Below, in pieces: positions 1 to 7,827 of a stretch of 14,489 nt of DNA; positions within the stretch are counted from its first letter, which is position 1; each line of letters opens with the position of its first letter. Source of the stretch: CAYLRF01 sp964385995 (GTDB taxonomy: Bacteria; Bacillota; Clostridia; Lachnospirales; Lachnospiraceae); NCBI GenBank assembly GCA_964385995.1, contig CAYLRF010000039.1:1-14489 (forward strand), in the 5' to 3' direction. Position numbers and translations under genes: made by a program. The notes beneath the pieces were generated by a model. The model searched no databases. It saw only the letters and a program-made list of their open reading frames with translations, and was not told where the DNA came from.

Positions 1-23
1 ATCGACTGGTTCCCATCTGACAT

Positions 24-67
24 CTGCCTGATTCCTGCCGGACTTCTGCCTGACTTATGCCCGACTC
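24..67. repeat. Four tandem degenerate 11-bp repeats
   Basis: Four consecutive 11-base units lie at 24-34, 35-45, 46-56 and 57-67. They read CTGCCTGATTC, CTGCCGGACTT, CTGCCTGACTT and ATGCCCGACTC, and a weaker fifth copy may lie at 13-23. The unit is not a multiple of three and no open gene spans it, so it is non-coding. A period of 11 places each unit on about the same DNA face, as in binding sites of OmpR/PhoB-type response regulators. That link is inference; no known box is matched exactly. The array sits just beyond a long hairpin, and I cannot see the gene to its left. Confidence 0.6.
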
Positions 68-71
68 TACA

Positions 72-121
72 CCGAACACGGGCGCCGGGGCTCACAGCCT
101 GAGTCCGGTGCCCGTGTTCGG
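72..121. terminator. Long hairpin after the esterase gene, possible terminator
   Basis: Bases 72-83 (CCGAACACGGGC) are perfectly complementary to 110-121. Pairing continues inward to about 94/100 with two G-T pairs and one bulge, giving a stem of about 22 bp and a five-base loop. It lies downstream of the last minus-strand gene. Neither side carries a clear run of T, so it is not a canonical intrinsic terminator. It may end transcription another way, protect a 3' end, or lie in the leader of a gene to the left. A small stem followed by six T on the plus strand (142-158) is a weaker terminator candidate for a convergent transcript. Confidence 0.4.
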
Positions 122-122
122 A

Positions 123-131
123 ATTATATCA
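123..131 (-). promoter_or_regulatory. Possible extended -10 promoter, leftward
   Basis: The minus strand reads TGATATAAT from 131 to 123, a perfect extended -10 element (TGnTATAAT). No good -35 lies at the usual distance, where the sequence is GC-rich (CCCCGC), though extended -10 promoters can do without one. The start would fall near base 116, inside the arm of the long hairpin, pointing away from the esterase gene to a gene left of the window. The area is AT-rich, so chance is a real alternative. Confidence 0.3.
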
Positions 132-188
132 TATATTGACGAGCCGCGGGGCTTTTTTCGCGGTTTCATCGAATGTGTGAATCATGCC

Positions 189-230
189 CTATCTTGCCTT
201 GGCGGACGTCTTTTTCACCGCGGTTCCCGT
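189..230 (-). repeat. Second copy of the giant protein's C-terminal tail coding end
   Basis: Read on the minus strand, this stretch encodes TGTAVKKTSAKAR followed by TAG. The giant beta-helix gene ends TGTAVKKTSAKTK and TAG at 1573-1614. Bases 198-230 and 1582-1614 are identical over 33 bp and the stop codons align. The copy lies 30 bp past the esterase stop, one base out of the esterase frame. Its own frame is open back across the end of the esterase gene. It is therefore either the cut-off tail of a frameshifted esterase, or a relic left when the esterase gene was placed inside or beside an older beta-helix gene. It has no start site of its own with a convincing ribosome binding site. Confidence 0.75.
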
Positions 231-259
231 GAATGTCCAAAAGCCGCCCATCCGCGCCT

Positions 260-1501
260 CTACCGCAGCATCTGCCTTAGCTTGGCCGCGAGGAGTCTGC
301 CGGCTTCTTCCGCCTCCGCGACTATCGGGTGTCCCGACTCGGCCGCGGGGAACACCACGTTATCTATGTTCGGAAATTCACCTTTGAGCGCGGAAACTAT
401 CCGGCCCATGCTCGCGTTAAGGTCGCTTTGCGGCACCATCTGTCCCGAGCAAAGCACTATCGGGATGGCGTTTCCGTAGTGGGCGCCGATGACCTCCCGT
501 ATGAACTTCTCCATTTCCGCCTCAAAGTCATCATATGTGAATTTCGCGTTGTTGAAGTCGTTCGTCCCGAGGTATATGACGACCGCGTTTGGCCTGTAAC
601 TGTTCCAGTCATACGGATACGCCGCGGGATCCTGATCGTAAGAAATACTGTTGTAACTTTGAACCACGCTGTGAACAGGAGCCGAGGCGTAGAGATTGGC
701 GCCGCCTCTGCCGAACACGTTGAAATCCGCGTCTAAAAGGCCCGCCGCCACTCCCGCGTAGGACTGAAACACGTTTTGCGTGTCATTGTTGCTTGTCTCA
801 TTGATTTCCTTGCCCGTGACAGGATCCCACTGCTTCGTTCGCAGCACGGCGGACCCGCAGGTGATACTGTCTCCGTAAAACTCTATACTGACTGCCCGAC
901 GGGACGGGACACGCAGGAATACGCCGTTGGTACAGATCGATCTGACACAGGCAATGCCGCTGTTGCTTGCCGTGCGCTTTAGAACTTTCACGGTATGCTC
1001 GCCGGGCGAAAGTTTACTCACCAGCTGCACATTGGTGAAAGTCGCGGATGACACCTTCACGACAATCGCGTTTGAATCCTTCGCGCCGTCCACGAATACG
1101 GAAAATTGCGCGGAACCGGCCGACATTGCCATAGCCGCGATGAGATCCGTGCCGCGAAACTTAACCTCAAATCCCGACGCGCTGTTCGGGAAAGCGTATG
1201 CCTTCATACCGGAATCATAATAGTGACGCCCGTAAATATTGACATAGCTTTTATTTCCCAAATCGGTTATATTCGTGATCCCGTTATAAGCGTCGCCCAG
1301 CGGCGGCAGGGCGGCTACGTCTGTCGCCGCGACTTCATCCCCGCCTTGACTTTCGTCTTCTTTTTGGACGGTCGTCTGACTTGTTTTTCCCTCGTCTTTT
1401 GAATCGCCTTTTTTCTTCGCGGTGCCGCAGGCGCTTAAGGCGACGCAGCATATAAGCACCGCGGCCAAGACCCTTATGATTTCCTTTTTCCTGTGCGTCA
1501 T
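260..1501 (-). CDS. SGNH-hydrolase lipoprotein, CE2-like acetyl esterase
   Basis: A 413-residue secreted lipoprotein. A signal peptide with lipobox LSAC puts the anchoring Cys at about residue 25, followed by a Lys/Glu/Ser-rich linker to about residue 60. Residues 75-200 look like the small beta-sandwich domain that precedes the catalytic domain in carbohydrate esterase family 2. The SGNH domain follows: nucleophile block GDSIT (Ser about 212), a glycine block FGRGG near 263-267, GTND at 312-315 and a catalytic His in ESGHP near 391. The Asp expected near this His is replaced by Glu or Ser; some CE2 enzymes are known to work with a Ser-His dyad. The probable role is removal of acetyl groups from plant or cell-wall glycans at the cell surface. 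I chose ATG 1501 over an upstream in-frame codon because GGGGAGGA lies just before it. It follows the giant beta-helix gene by 71 bp, probably in the same operon. The exact substrate is unknown. Confidence 0.85.
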   Translation of the reverse strand: MTHRKKEIIRVLAAVLICCVALSACGTAKKKGDSKDEGKTSQTTVQKEDESQGGDEVAATDVAALPPLGDAYNGITNITDLGNKSYVNIYGRHYYDSGMKAYAFPNSASGFEVKFRGTDLIAAMAMSAGSAQFSVFVDGAKDSNAIVVKVSSATFTNVQLVSKLSPGEHTVKVLKRTASNSGIACVRSICTNGVFLRVPSRRAVSIEFYGDSITCGSAVLRTKQWDPVTGKEINETSNNDTQNVFQSYAGVAAGLLDADFNVFGRGGANLYASAPVHSVVQSYNSISYDQDPAAYPYDWNSYRPNAVVIYLGTNDFNNAKFTYDDFEAEMEKFIREVIGAHYGNAIPIVLCSGQMVPQSDLNASMGRIVSALKGEFPNIDNVVFPAAESGHPIVAEAEEAGRLLAAKLRQMLR

Positions 1502-1572
1502 GCTATATCCTCCCCGACGAACCGGACAAAATACCCGGTGTCTGAAATACACCTTACTTTTCCGACCGCGCG

Positions 1573-4500
1573 CTATTTAGTCTTGGCGGACGTCTTTTTC
1601 ACCGCGGTTCCCGTCTTCTTCTTCGCGGCCTTCGTAGGTACGGGATCCGGGTCTACTGTCTGTCCACTCGCCAATGTAGCATTTCCTTTGCCGGTAAGCG
1701 TCCCACCCTGCATGATAGATATGGCAGTGCCTTTACCTCCGGCGGTATTGCCTGTAAATGTCACCATCGTGTCGTCATTCTTTTGAAGCGTGAGATTCTT
1801 CGCGCATATCGCGCCGCCGTCTACCGCCGCCTTGTTATTCGTGAACGAGCAGCCGGAGACGGTCAGCGAAGTGAGGCTGTAGATCGCGCCGCCGTTGCCG
1901 CCGACCTTGATCATGTCTACCTTGGTAGGATCATCACCTTTGTTCGGAACCATCTCGACCTGTACGGCCTCATTCCCCTCGAACTCATAGCCTGTCACTA
2001 TGACTTCTTTCATACCCTTATAATTCGCTGCGCCGTTGCATATCGCTCCGCCGTTACCCGTATTGGACTTGTTGCCCTTAAACTTGATACCGGGTTTCGT
2101 AGCCGTGAACGTCGCCGACAGGTTCTCACCCGTCAGATAGACCGCGCCTCCGCCGTTAGCCTTCGCCTGATTATTATTTCGACTATCCTCACGAGCTTCC
2201 TGGATATTGTTCTCAAAAGTAGTGTCTATCACCACGAGGCACGGCTCGTTTGTCACTCCGTTATTCACGCAGATCGCCGCTCCTCCGAGATTGAAGTTTC
2301 CTGTCGTATTGTCCTTAAACGTACTGTCCGATATAGTCATCTTGCCTGCGGGGTCATTCTGGTAGATGGCCCCTCCCTGTCCGGTAGCGGTGTGGTTCTC
2401 CTCGAAGGAGCATCCTGTGATGATCATCGTGACAGCGCCGTTACTGATCGCCCCGCCGCAGTTTCGCTCGTTATGATTTCCGATAAACTTGCTGTTTGAA
2501 AGTGTCACGGTCTTGTTCGTGCCGCCCGCCGCAAAGATCGCCCCGCCGTTTGATGATTCCTTCACGGCACATTCGTTATTTTCAAACGTGCCGCCGTCTA
2601 CGGTAAGGTTCGTATTGGAATATACCGCTCCGCCATGATAATCAGATTTGTTGCCGATAAACGTGGCACCGCTGATATTGGCCGACTGCCCCTTCGCGTA
2701 TACTGCCCCGCCCTGATAGGCCCTGTTGCCCGCAAAACAGCTTTCACCTTTTACCTCAGCCTTTCCGGCCGAATCCACATACACAGCTCCGCCGTTCACG
2801 GCAGCCTTGTTGGCGGCTCCGGCGACGGTGTCCGCGTCCTGAGTATCCTTGGCTCCGAAGGAACACTTGTCAAGTATCAGGGATGACTTCGCATAAATGG
2901 CCCCGCCGTTGCCACCGACCTTAACCTTATCGTTCGCGTTAGGTTCCTTTCCACCTTGAATCATCTCGACCTGTACGGACTCGTTACCCTCGAACTCGTA
3001 ACCCGTCACGGTCACTTCTTTCATGTCCGCGTAAATCGCGCCGCCATTTCCCGTCTTTGATATATTGCCTTTAAACTTGATCCCGGGTTTCGTGGCCGTG
3101 AACGTCGCCGACAGATTCGCACCCGTCAGATAAACCGCGCCGCCGCCGTTGGAATGCGCTTGATTATTATTCCAATGATCCTTGTGTGCCTCCTGAATAT
3201 TGTTCTCGAATGTGGTGTCCGTCACCACGAGGCACGGCCCGTTTGTCACCCCGTTATTTACGCAGATCGCCGCCCCGCCGAGATTGAAGTTTCCTGTCGT
3301 ATTGTCCTTAAACGTACTGTCCGATATAGTCATCTTGCCTGCAGCGTTGTTCTGGTAAATGGCTCCTCCCTGTCCGGTAGCGGTGTGGTTCTTCTCAAAA
3401 TCACAGCCTTTGATGGTCATCGTGACGCCGGCGTTACATATCGCCCCGCCGCAGTTCAGCTCGTCATGATTTCCGGTAAACTTACTGTTTGACAGTGTCA
3501 CGGTCTTGTTCGTGCCGCCCGCCGCAAAGATCGCTCCGCCGTTTGAAGATTCCTTCACGGCACATTCATTATCATTAAACGTGCCGCCGTCTACGGTAAG
3601 GTTCGTATTGGAATACACGGCTCCTCCCGCGTTATCGGATTTGTTGCCGATAAACGTGGCACCGCTGATATTTGCCGTCTGTCCGTTCGCGTACACCGCG
3701 CCGCCCTGATAGGCCCTGTTGCCCGCAAAATAGCTTTCACCTTTTACCTCAGCCTTTCCGGCCGAATCCACATACACAGCTCCGCCGTTCGCGGCAGCCT
3801 TGTTAGCAGACTTGGCGACGGTGTCCGCGTTTTGAGTGTCCTTGGCTCCGAAGGAACACCCGTCAAGTATCAGGGAAGACGTCGCATAAATAGCCCCGCC
3901 GTTTCCGCCGACCTTGGTTTTTGGAGCCGTTGAAGGATCACTGTTCTCGTTTGGTACCATCTCGACCTGTACGGCTTCATTCCCCTCGAACTCATAGCCC
4001 TTCACGGTCACTTCTTTCATGTCCGCGTATATCGCTCCGCCGTTTCCCGTCTTTGATATATTGCCTTTAAACTTGATCCCGGGTTTCGTGGCCGTGAACG
4101 TCGCCGACAGATTCGCACCCGTCAGATAAACCGCGCCGCCGCCGTTGGAATGCGCTTGATTATTATTCCAATGATCCTTGTGTGCCTCCTGAATATTGTT
4201 CTCGAATGTGGTGTCCGTCACCACGAGGCACGGCCCGTTTGTCACCCCGTTATTTACGCAGATCGCCGCCCCGCCGAGATTGAAGTTTCCTGTCGTATTG
4301 TCCTTAAACGTACTGTCCGATATAGTCATCTTGCCTGCAGCGTTGTTCTGGTAAATGGCTCCTCCCTGTCCGGTAGCGGTGTGGTTCTTCTCAAAATCAC
4401 AGCCTTTGATGGTCATCGTGACGCCGGCGTTACATATCGCCCCGCCGCAGTTTAGCTCGTCATGATTTCCGATAAACTTACTGTTTGACAGTGTCACGGT

Positions 4501-7500
4501 CTTGTTCGTGCCGCCTTCGGCAAAGATCGCTCCTCCGTTCGAGGATTCCTTCACGGCGCATTCGTTATTTTCAAACGTGCCGCCCTCTACGGTAAGGTTC
4601 GTATTGGAAAGTACGGCTCCGCCCGCATGATCGGATTTGTTGCCGATAAACGAGGTGTCGCTGATATTGGCCGACTGCCCCTTCGCGTACACCGCGCCGC
4701 CCTGATAGGATCTGTTAGCGGCCTCAGCGTTGGCGTCCGCGTCCCGAGTGTCCTTGGCTCCGAAGAAGCACTTGTCAAGTGTCAGGGATGACGTCGTGTA
4801 GATGGCGCCGCCGCAACCTCCGATCTTAACCTTATCGTTCGCATTAGTGCCACTTCCGCCTTGAATCATCTCGACCCGCACGGACTCGTTACCCTCGAAC
4901 TCGTAGCCCGTCACGGCAATTTCTTTTATCTCTGAGTAAATCGCGCCGCCATTTCCCGTCTTTGATATATTGCCTTTAAACTTGATCCCGGGTTTCGTGG
5001 CCGTGAACGTCGCCGACAGATTCGCACCCGTCAGATAAACCGCGCCGCCGCCGTTGGAATGCGCTTGATTATTATTCCAATGATCCTTGTGTGCCTCCTG
5101 AATATTGTTCTCGAATGTGGTGTCCGTCACCACGAGGCACGGCCCGTTTGTCACCCCGTTATTTACGCAGATCGCCGCCCCGCCGAGATTGAAGTTTCCT
5201 GTCGTATTGTCCTTAAACGTACTGTCCGATATAGTCATCTTGCCTGCAGCGTTGTTCTGGTAAATGGCTCCTCCCTGTCCGGTAGCGGTGTGGTTCTTCT
5301 CAAAATCACAGCCTTTGATGGTCATCGTGACGCCGGCGTTACATATCGCCCCGCCGCAGTTTAACTCGTCATGATTTCCGATAAACTTACTGTTTGAAAG
5401 TGTCACGTTCCTGTTCGCGCCGCCTTCGGCAAAGATCGCTCCGCCGTTCTTCACAGCACCGATCCCGGCCCTGTTATCCCGAAAGACGCAGTTTCTTACA
5501 GAAAAACTTTCGGAAGATCTTATGCCGCCGCCCTCATTGACAGCTTCATTTTCAGATATCTTTCCGCCGGTAATACGGGCTGTGCCGCCGCCGCCTATGC
5601 CTACCGCGCCGCCGCTTGCCGCATGGTTCTTCTCTATCACTCCGCCGGAGAAGTTAAACGCACCTTTGGATACTACATTTACGCCTCCGCCAGAACCGCC
5701 GGCGTTGTTACCGCTTATCAGACCGGCATTTAAATCCAGAATCGCGGAATCGGCTAAGTATACTCCCGCGCCGCCGCCCTCAGATACATTGTTCGTGATC
5801 GAACCGCCGTTCATCACCATCCTCGACTTATCGATCACGAGTATACCGCCGCCTTCTCTCGCGGAATTATCATATATCTTTCCGCCGTTCATGGTCATGA
5901 GTGAGTTAATCCTTACCAGCACCGGACCCTGACCGCCTCGGTTTCCGTGTATACTGCCGCCGTTCATGATAAAGGACGACTCCTGCCACACGCAGACTGC
6001 GGCTCCTCTTTGTCTGGGATAATCCGTCCCGCGATAGACACTCTCGTTCCCCGTGATCTCGCCGCCGTTCATGATGAACCTGCCCTGGCTTCCGCTTTTT
6101 TGGACAAACACGGCGCCTCCGCTTGAGTCACTCGATTTTTCAGTCAGACGGTTGTCACAGATCTTCCCGCTGTTCATGGTGAAGACGCCGCCGTTTACAA
6201 TCACGCCGCGCCCCTTGGATCCGCGTATGACAGTGTTACCGTTCATGACGAAGGTCGCGTCCTTGTCGATCTGTATGCCCACGTTATTCGTGGGAGCATC
6301 CTCCTTCCCGGATATGAGCGAATCCGTAATCTTAAGGCTGCACCCCGGATAAATATGCGTCCTGCCACAGCCGTAGACTGTCAGGTTTTTCATGTCGATA
6401 CTGCCATATTCAAGATAAAATTCTCTCCTGACGCCCTGCTTGGCAACCAGAGGCGCACCCCCGATGTTCCATATGGTGACACGATCGCCTTTAACCTTCG
6501 GACCGTCGGCTCTTATCGCGTCGGAATTGCCGCCGTGACCCCATCCCGCTGTCGCGGCGGATGTCGAAAGATCATGTACCTTCACGTCCCTCAGAGTGAT
6601 GGTCCCGTCACCGCAAAGGTACATGCCGCCCCCGGCATGCATTAACTCGACGTTATCCATTACCACATTTCCGCCTTCTACGTTAAAGCAGGTATTGTAC
6701 TTGGTCTGCTTGTCAAAGACGCAGTTTTTCACACGGACCATTCCGAACAACCCGGATTTGCGGAAACAATATCCGCCCGTCATGTTTCGAAATACCACAT
6801 CGTAGACATACAGTGTAGAGGTCGACTCCACATACATACCGTAATTTTCCGTGTTGCTTATCTCGATCTTGCCGCCCTTTTTCGCGCCGCGATAATCGAC
6901 GGTCATGTTCGCACTATTCCTTATGCCGTAACTATTGGAGTTCGTGTAGGTGCCTCCGTAGATACGTGTCTCACCCTGATTCCATACGATGGCGCGCATG
7001 GCCCCGTCAAATACCGGTTCGCCGTTTATCTCGCACTTTCCACCCGGCGATACCATCAAACCGTAGTTGCCGTTTTCCTTATAAGTACCGCCGTCCAAGG
7101 TCAACTTCCCGTCCTCAAGGACATGAAGCGCTCCGTCGCTCGAGTCGAGAATTTCTGTCCCCTGTGAAAGCGCGGCCTCACCCGCGACAGATACGGCGAA
7201 TCCCCCCGCGTACTCTATTCTGCCGGAGACGTGACTGAGCTTTGCGCCCTCGTCCACGGATATCACGGTAGCAGCACCCGCTCCGTCCAGTCGAAGCCCA
7301 TCAACGGTGAGCGACGCGCCCTTCTTCACGTTTATAAGCGGCGTGGCGACACCGATATCATAATCAGCCGCCACCGCTCCCTGACCTCGAAGCGTCTTAT
7401 TACCCTTCACCTCGAAGGTTCTGGCGGTTCTCACTTCGCCGGTGACGGTTATGTCTATCGCTCCGTCTGCGGCAAGGAGCTTTCTTAGGGAAGCCTCGTC

Positions 7501-7707
7501 AGTCACGTTTGTCGGATCCGGGAGCGCTTCCTCTTTTTTCTCAGTCTCCGTACCCGGTTTATCTTCCTTCGCCTGATCGTTTTTATGCTCCTGTGTGTAT
7601 GCGTACACTCCCACGGCCGCCGCGAGAATTACCGCAAGACATATAACAGCGATTATGATACCTTTCTTTCGGCCGGACCAGGTAATGTCAGTGTTTTTCT
7701 CTTCCAT
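1573..7707 (-). CDS. Giant membrane-anchored parallel beta-helix surface protein
   Basis: A 2044-residue protein. Residues 1-16 are short and positively charged, 17-37 form one hydrophobic segment acting as a signal anchor or uncleaved signal, and a Lys/Glu-rich linker follows to about 60. From about 65 to 750 are pectate-lyase-like beta-helix rungs, including many MNGG-x-I-x-x-N rungs. From about 754 to 1990 are four long repeat units full of GGAI/GGAV and FxxN rungs, similar in style to chlamydial Pmp proteins. The end is a Lys/Ala/Thr-rich basic tail; there is no LPxTG sorting signal. No catalytic site is visible, so adhesin, glycan-binding stalk or surface layer are the likely roles. ATG 7707 is preferred over an in-frame GTG at 7728, because the GGAGG at 7719-7723 precedes the ATG by 11 bases and sits inside the coding region if GTG is used. 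The gene is intact despite the repeats. Confidence 0.85.
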   Translation of the reverse strand: MEEKNTDITWSGRKKGIIIAVICLAVILAAAVGVYAYTQEHKNDQAKEDKPGTETEKKEEALPDPTNVTDEASLRKLLAADGAIDITVTGEVRTARTFEVKGNKTLRGQGAVAADYDIGVATPLINVKKGASLTVDGLRLDGAGAATVISVDEGAKLSHVSGRIEYAGGFAVSVAGEAALSQGTEILDSSDGALHVLEDGKLTLDGGTYKENGNYGLMVSPGGKCEINGEPVFDGAMRAIVWNQGETRIYGGTYTNSNSYGIRNSANMTVDYRGAKKGGKIEISNTENYGMYVESTSTLYVYDVVFRNMTGGYCFRKSGLFGMVRVKNCVFDKQTKYNTCFNVEGGNVVMDNVELMHAGGGMYLCGDGTITLRDVKVHDLSTSAATAGWGHGGNSDAIRADGPKVKGDRVTIWNIGGAPLVAKQGVRREFYLEYGSIDMKNLTVYGCGRTHIYPGCSLKITDSLISGKEDAPTNNVGIQIDKDATFVMNGNTVIRGSKGRGVIVNGGVFTMNSGKICDNRLTEKSSDSSGGAVFVQKSGSQGRFIMNGGEITGNESVYRGTDYPRQRGAAVCVWQESSFIMNGGSIHGNRGGQGPVLVRINSLMTMNGGKIYDNSAREGGGILVIDKSRMVMNGGSITNNVSEGGGAGVYLADSAILDLNAGLISGNNAGGSGGGVNVVSKGAFNFSGGVIEKNHAASGGAVGIGGGGTARITGGKISENEAVNEGGGIRSSESFSVRNCVFRDNRAGIGAVKNGGAIFAEGGANRNVTLSNSKFIGNHDELNCGGAICNAGVTMTIKGCDFEKNHTATGQGGAIYQNNAAGKMTISDSTFKDNTTGNFNLGGAAICVNNGVTNGPCLVVTDTTFENNIQEAHKDHWNNNQAHSNGGGAVYLTGANLSATFTATKPGIKFKGNISKTGNGGAIYSEIKEIAVTGYEFEGNESVRVEMIQGGSGTNANDKVKIGGCGGAIYTTSSLTLDKCFFGAKDTRDADANAEAANRSYQGGAVYAKGQSANISDTSFIGNKSDHAGGAVLSNTNLTVEGGTFENNECAVKESSNGGAIFAEGGTNKTVTLSNSKFIGNHDELNCGGAICNAGVTMTIKGCDFEKNHTATGQGGAIYQNNAAGKMTISDSTFKDNTTGNFNLGGAAICVNNGVTNGPCLVVTDTTFENNIQEAHKDHWNNNQAHSNGGGAVYLTGANLSATFTATKPGIKFKGNISKTGNGGAIYADMKEVTVKGYEFEGNEAVQVEMVPNENSDPSTAPKTKVGGNGGAIYATSSLILDGCSFGAKDTQNADTVAKSANKAAANGGAVYVDSAGKAEVKGESYFAGNRAYQGGAVYANGQTANISGATFIGNKSDNAGGAVYSNTNLTVDGGTFNDNECAVKESSNGGAIFAAGGTNKTVTLSNSKFTGNHDELNCGGAICNAGVTMTIKGCDFEKNHTATGQGGAIYQNNAAGKMTISDSTFKDNTTGNFNLGGAAICVNNGVTNGPCLVVTDTTFENNIQEAHKDHWNNNQAHSNGGGAVYLTGANLSATFTATKPGIKFKGNISKTGNGGAIYADMKEVTVTGYEFEGNESVQVEMIQGGKEPNANDKVKVGGNGGAIYAKSSLILDKCSFGAKDTQDADTVAGAANKAAVNGGAVYVDSAGKAEVKGESCFAGNRAYQGGAVYAKGQSANISGATFIGNKSDYHGGAVYSNTNLTVDGGTFENNECAVKESSNGGAIFAAGGTNKTVTLSNSKFIGNHNERNCGGAISNGAVTMIITGCSFEENHTATGQGGAIYQNDPAGKMTISDSTFKDNTTGNFNLGGAAICVNNGVTNEPCLVVIDTTFENNIQEAREDSRNNNQAKANGGGAVYLTGENLSATFTATKPGIKFKGNKSNTGNGGAICNGAANYKGMKEVIVTGYEFEGNEAVQVEMVPNKGDDPTKVDMIKVGGNGGAIYSLTSLTVSGCSFTNNKAAVDGGAICAKNLTLQKNDDTMVTFTGNTAGGKGTAISIMQGGTLTGKGNATLASGQTVDPDPVPTKAAKKKTGTAVKKTSAKTK
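1582..1614 (-). repeat. 33-bp tail repeat, copy within the beta-helix gene
   Basis: This stretch encodes GTAVKKTSAK at the C-terminus of the giant protein and is identical to bases 198-230. The two copies flank the esterase gene in direct orientation, 1384 bp apart. Recombination between them would delete the esterase gene and leave the giant gene with a nearly identical end. Confidence 0.85.
2054..2463 (-). repeat. Diverged fourth copy of the 410-bp core
   Basis: The last repeat unit of the giant gene carries a segment clearly homologous to the three identical cores, but with many substitutions spread along its length, for example NERNCGG for DELNCGG and EDSRNNN for KDHWNNN. It aligns with the neighbouring core at an offset of 993 bp, keeping the frame. 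It has escaped the homogenisation seen in the other three. Confidence 0.75.
3047..3456 (-). repeat. Identical 410-bp core, copy 3
   Basis: Base-by-base reading shows this stretch identical to 4043-4452 and 4952-5361. It covers residues about 1418-1554 of the giant protein, including the FTATKPGIKFKGN, CLVVTDTTFENN and GKMTISDSTFKDN rungs. Identity ends sharply at both sides, where the copies differ at silent and replacement positions. Confidence 0.9.
4043..4452 (-). repeat. Identical 410-bp core, copy 2
   Basis: Identical to 3047-3456 (offset 996 bp) and 4952-5361 (offset 909 bp). It covers residues about 1086-1222. Both offsets are multiples of three, so recombination between any two copies keeps the reading frame. 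Confidence 0.9.
4952..5361 (-). repeat. Identical 410-bp core, copy 1
   Basis: First copy in translation order, residues about 783-919. The unit that contains it is 909 bp long against 996 and 993 for the next two, because it lacks an 87-bp segment encoding about 29 residues around GGAVYVDSAGKAEVKGE. Confidence 0.9.
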
Positions 7708-7799
7708 AATGAGATGATCCTCCCTCACAAGTCTAACGGTTCCACTGTCCCGTGTGACGAGTGATTACACCAATAAGACCAAGTGCTTCTTCTGATTCA

Positions 7800-7827
7800 A
7801 ATATAAAAAGCTCTACTTGACAGTCAA
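7800..7827 (-). promoter_or_regulatory. Possible internal promoter for the beta-helix gene
   Basis: The minus strand shows TTGACT (7827-7822), a 16-base spacer and TATATT (7805-7800). These are five of six matches to each sigma-70 consensus hexamer. The -35 lies in the last codons of the upstream lipoprotein gene, and the start would be near 7793, leaving a leader of about 86 bases before ATG 7707. This would let the beta-helix and esterase genes be expressed apart from the transporter genes. The prediction rests on sequence match only. Confidence 0.4.

Noticed and set aside
1783..2499. Plus-strand open frame of 238 codons
   Set aside because: It lies wholly antisense to the beta-helix gene, where GGAI-type codons leave long open frames on the other strand. 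No known motif and no ribosome binding site.
3047..5361. CRISPR-like or VNTR array
   Set aside because: The repeats are about 1 kb, in frame and translated in a clear beta-helix gene. There are no short repeats with unique spacers.
3154..5364. Three near-identical plus-strand open frames (about 101-112 codons) at 3154, 4150 and 5059
   Set aside because: They are antisense shadows of the identical cores of the beta-helix gene and are repeated only because the cores are. They lack ribosome binding sites.
7817..7827. TTGACAGTCAA palindrome plus a T5 run as terminator of the MBL-like gene
   Set aside because: The loop would be a single base and the stem only five pairs, and seven bases separate it from the T run. 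The same bases serve better as a -35 element.
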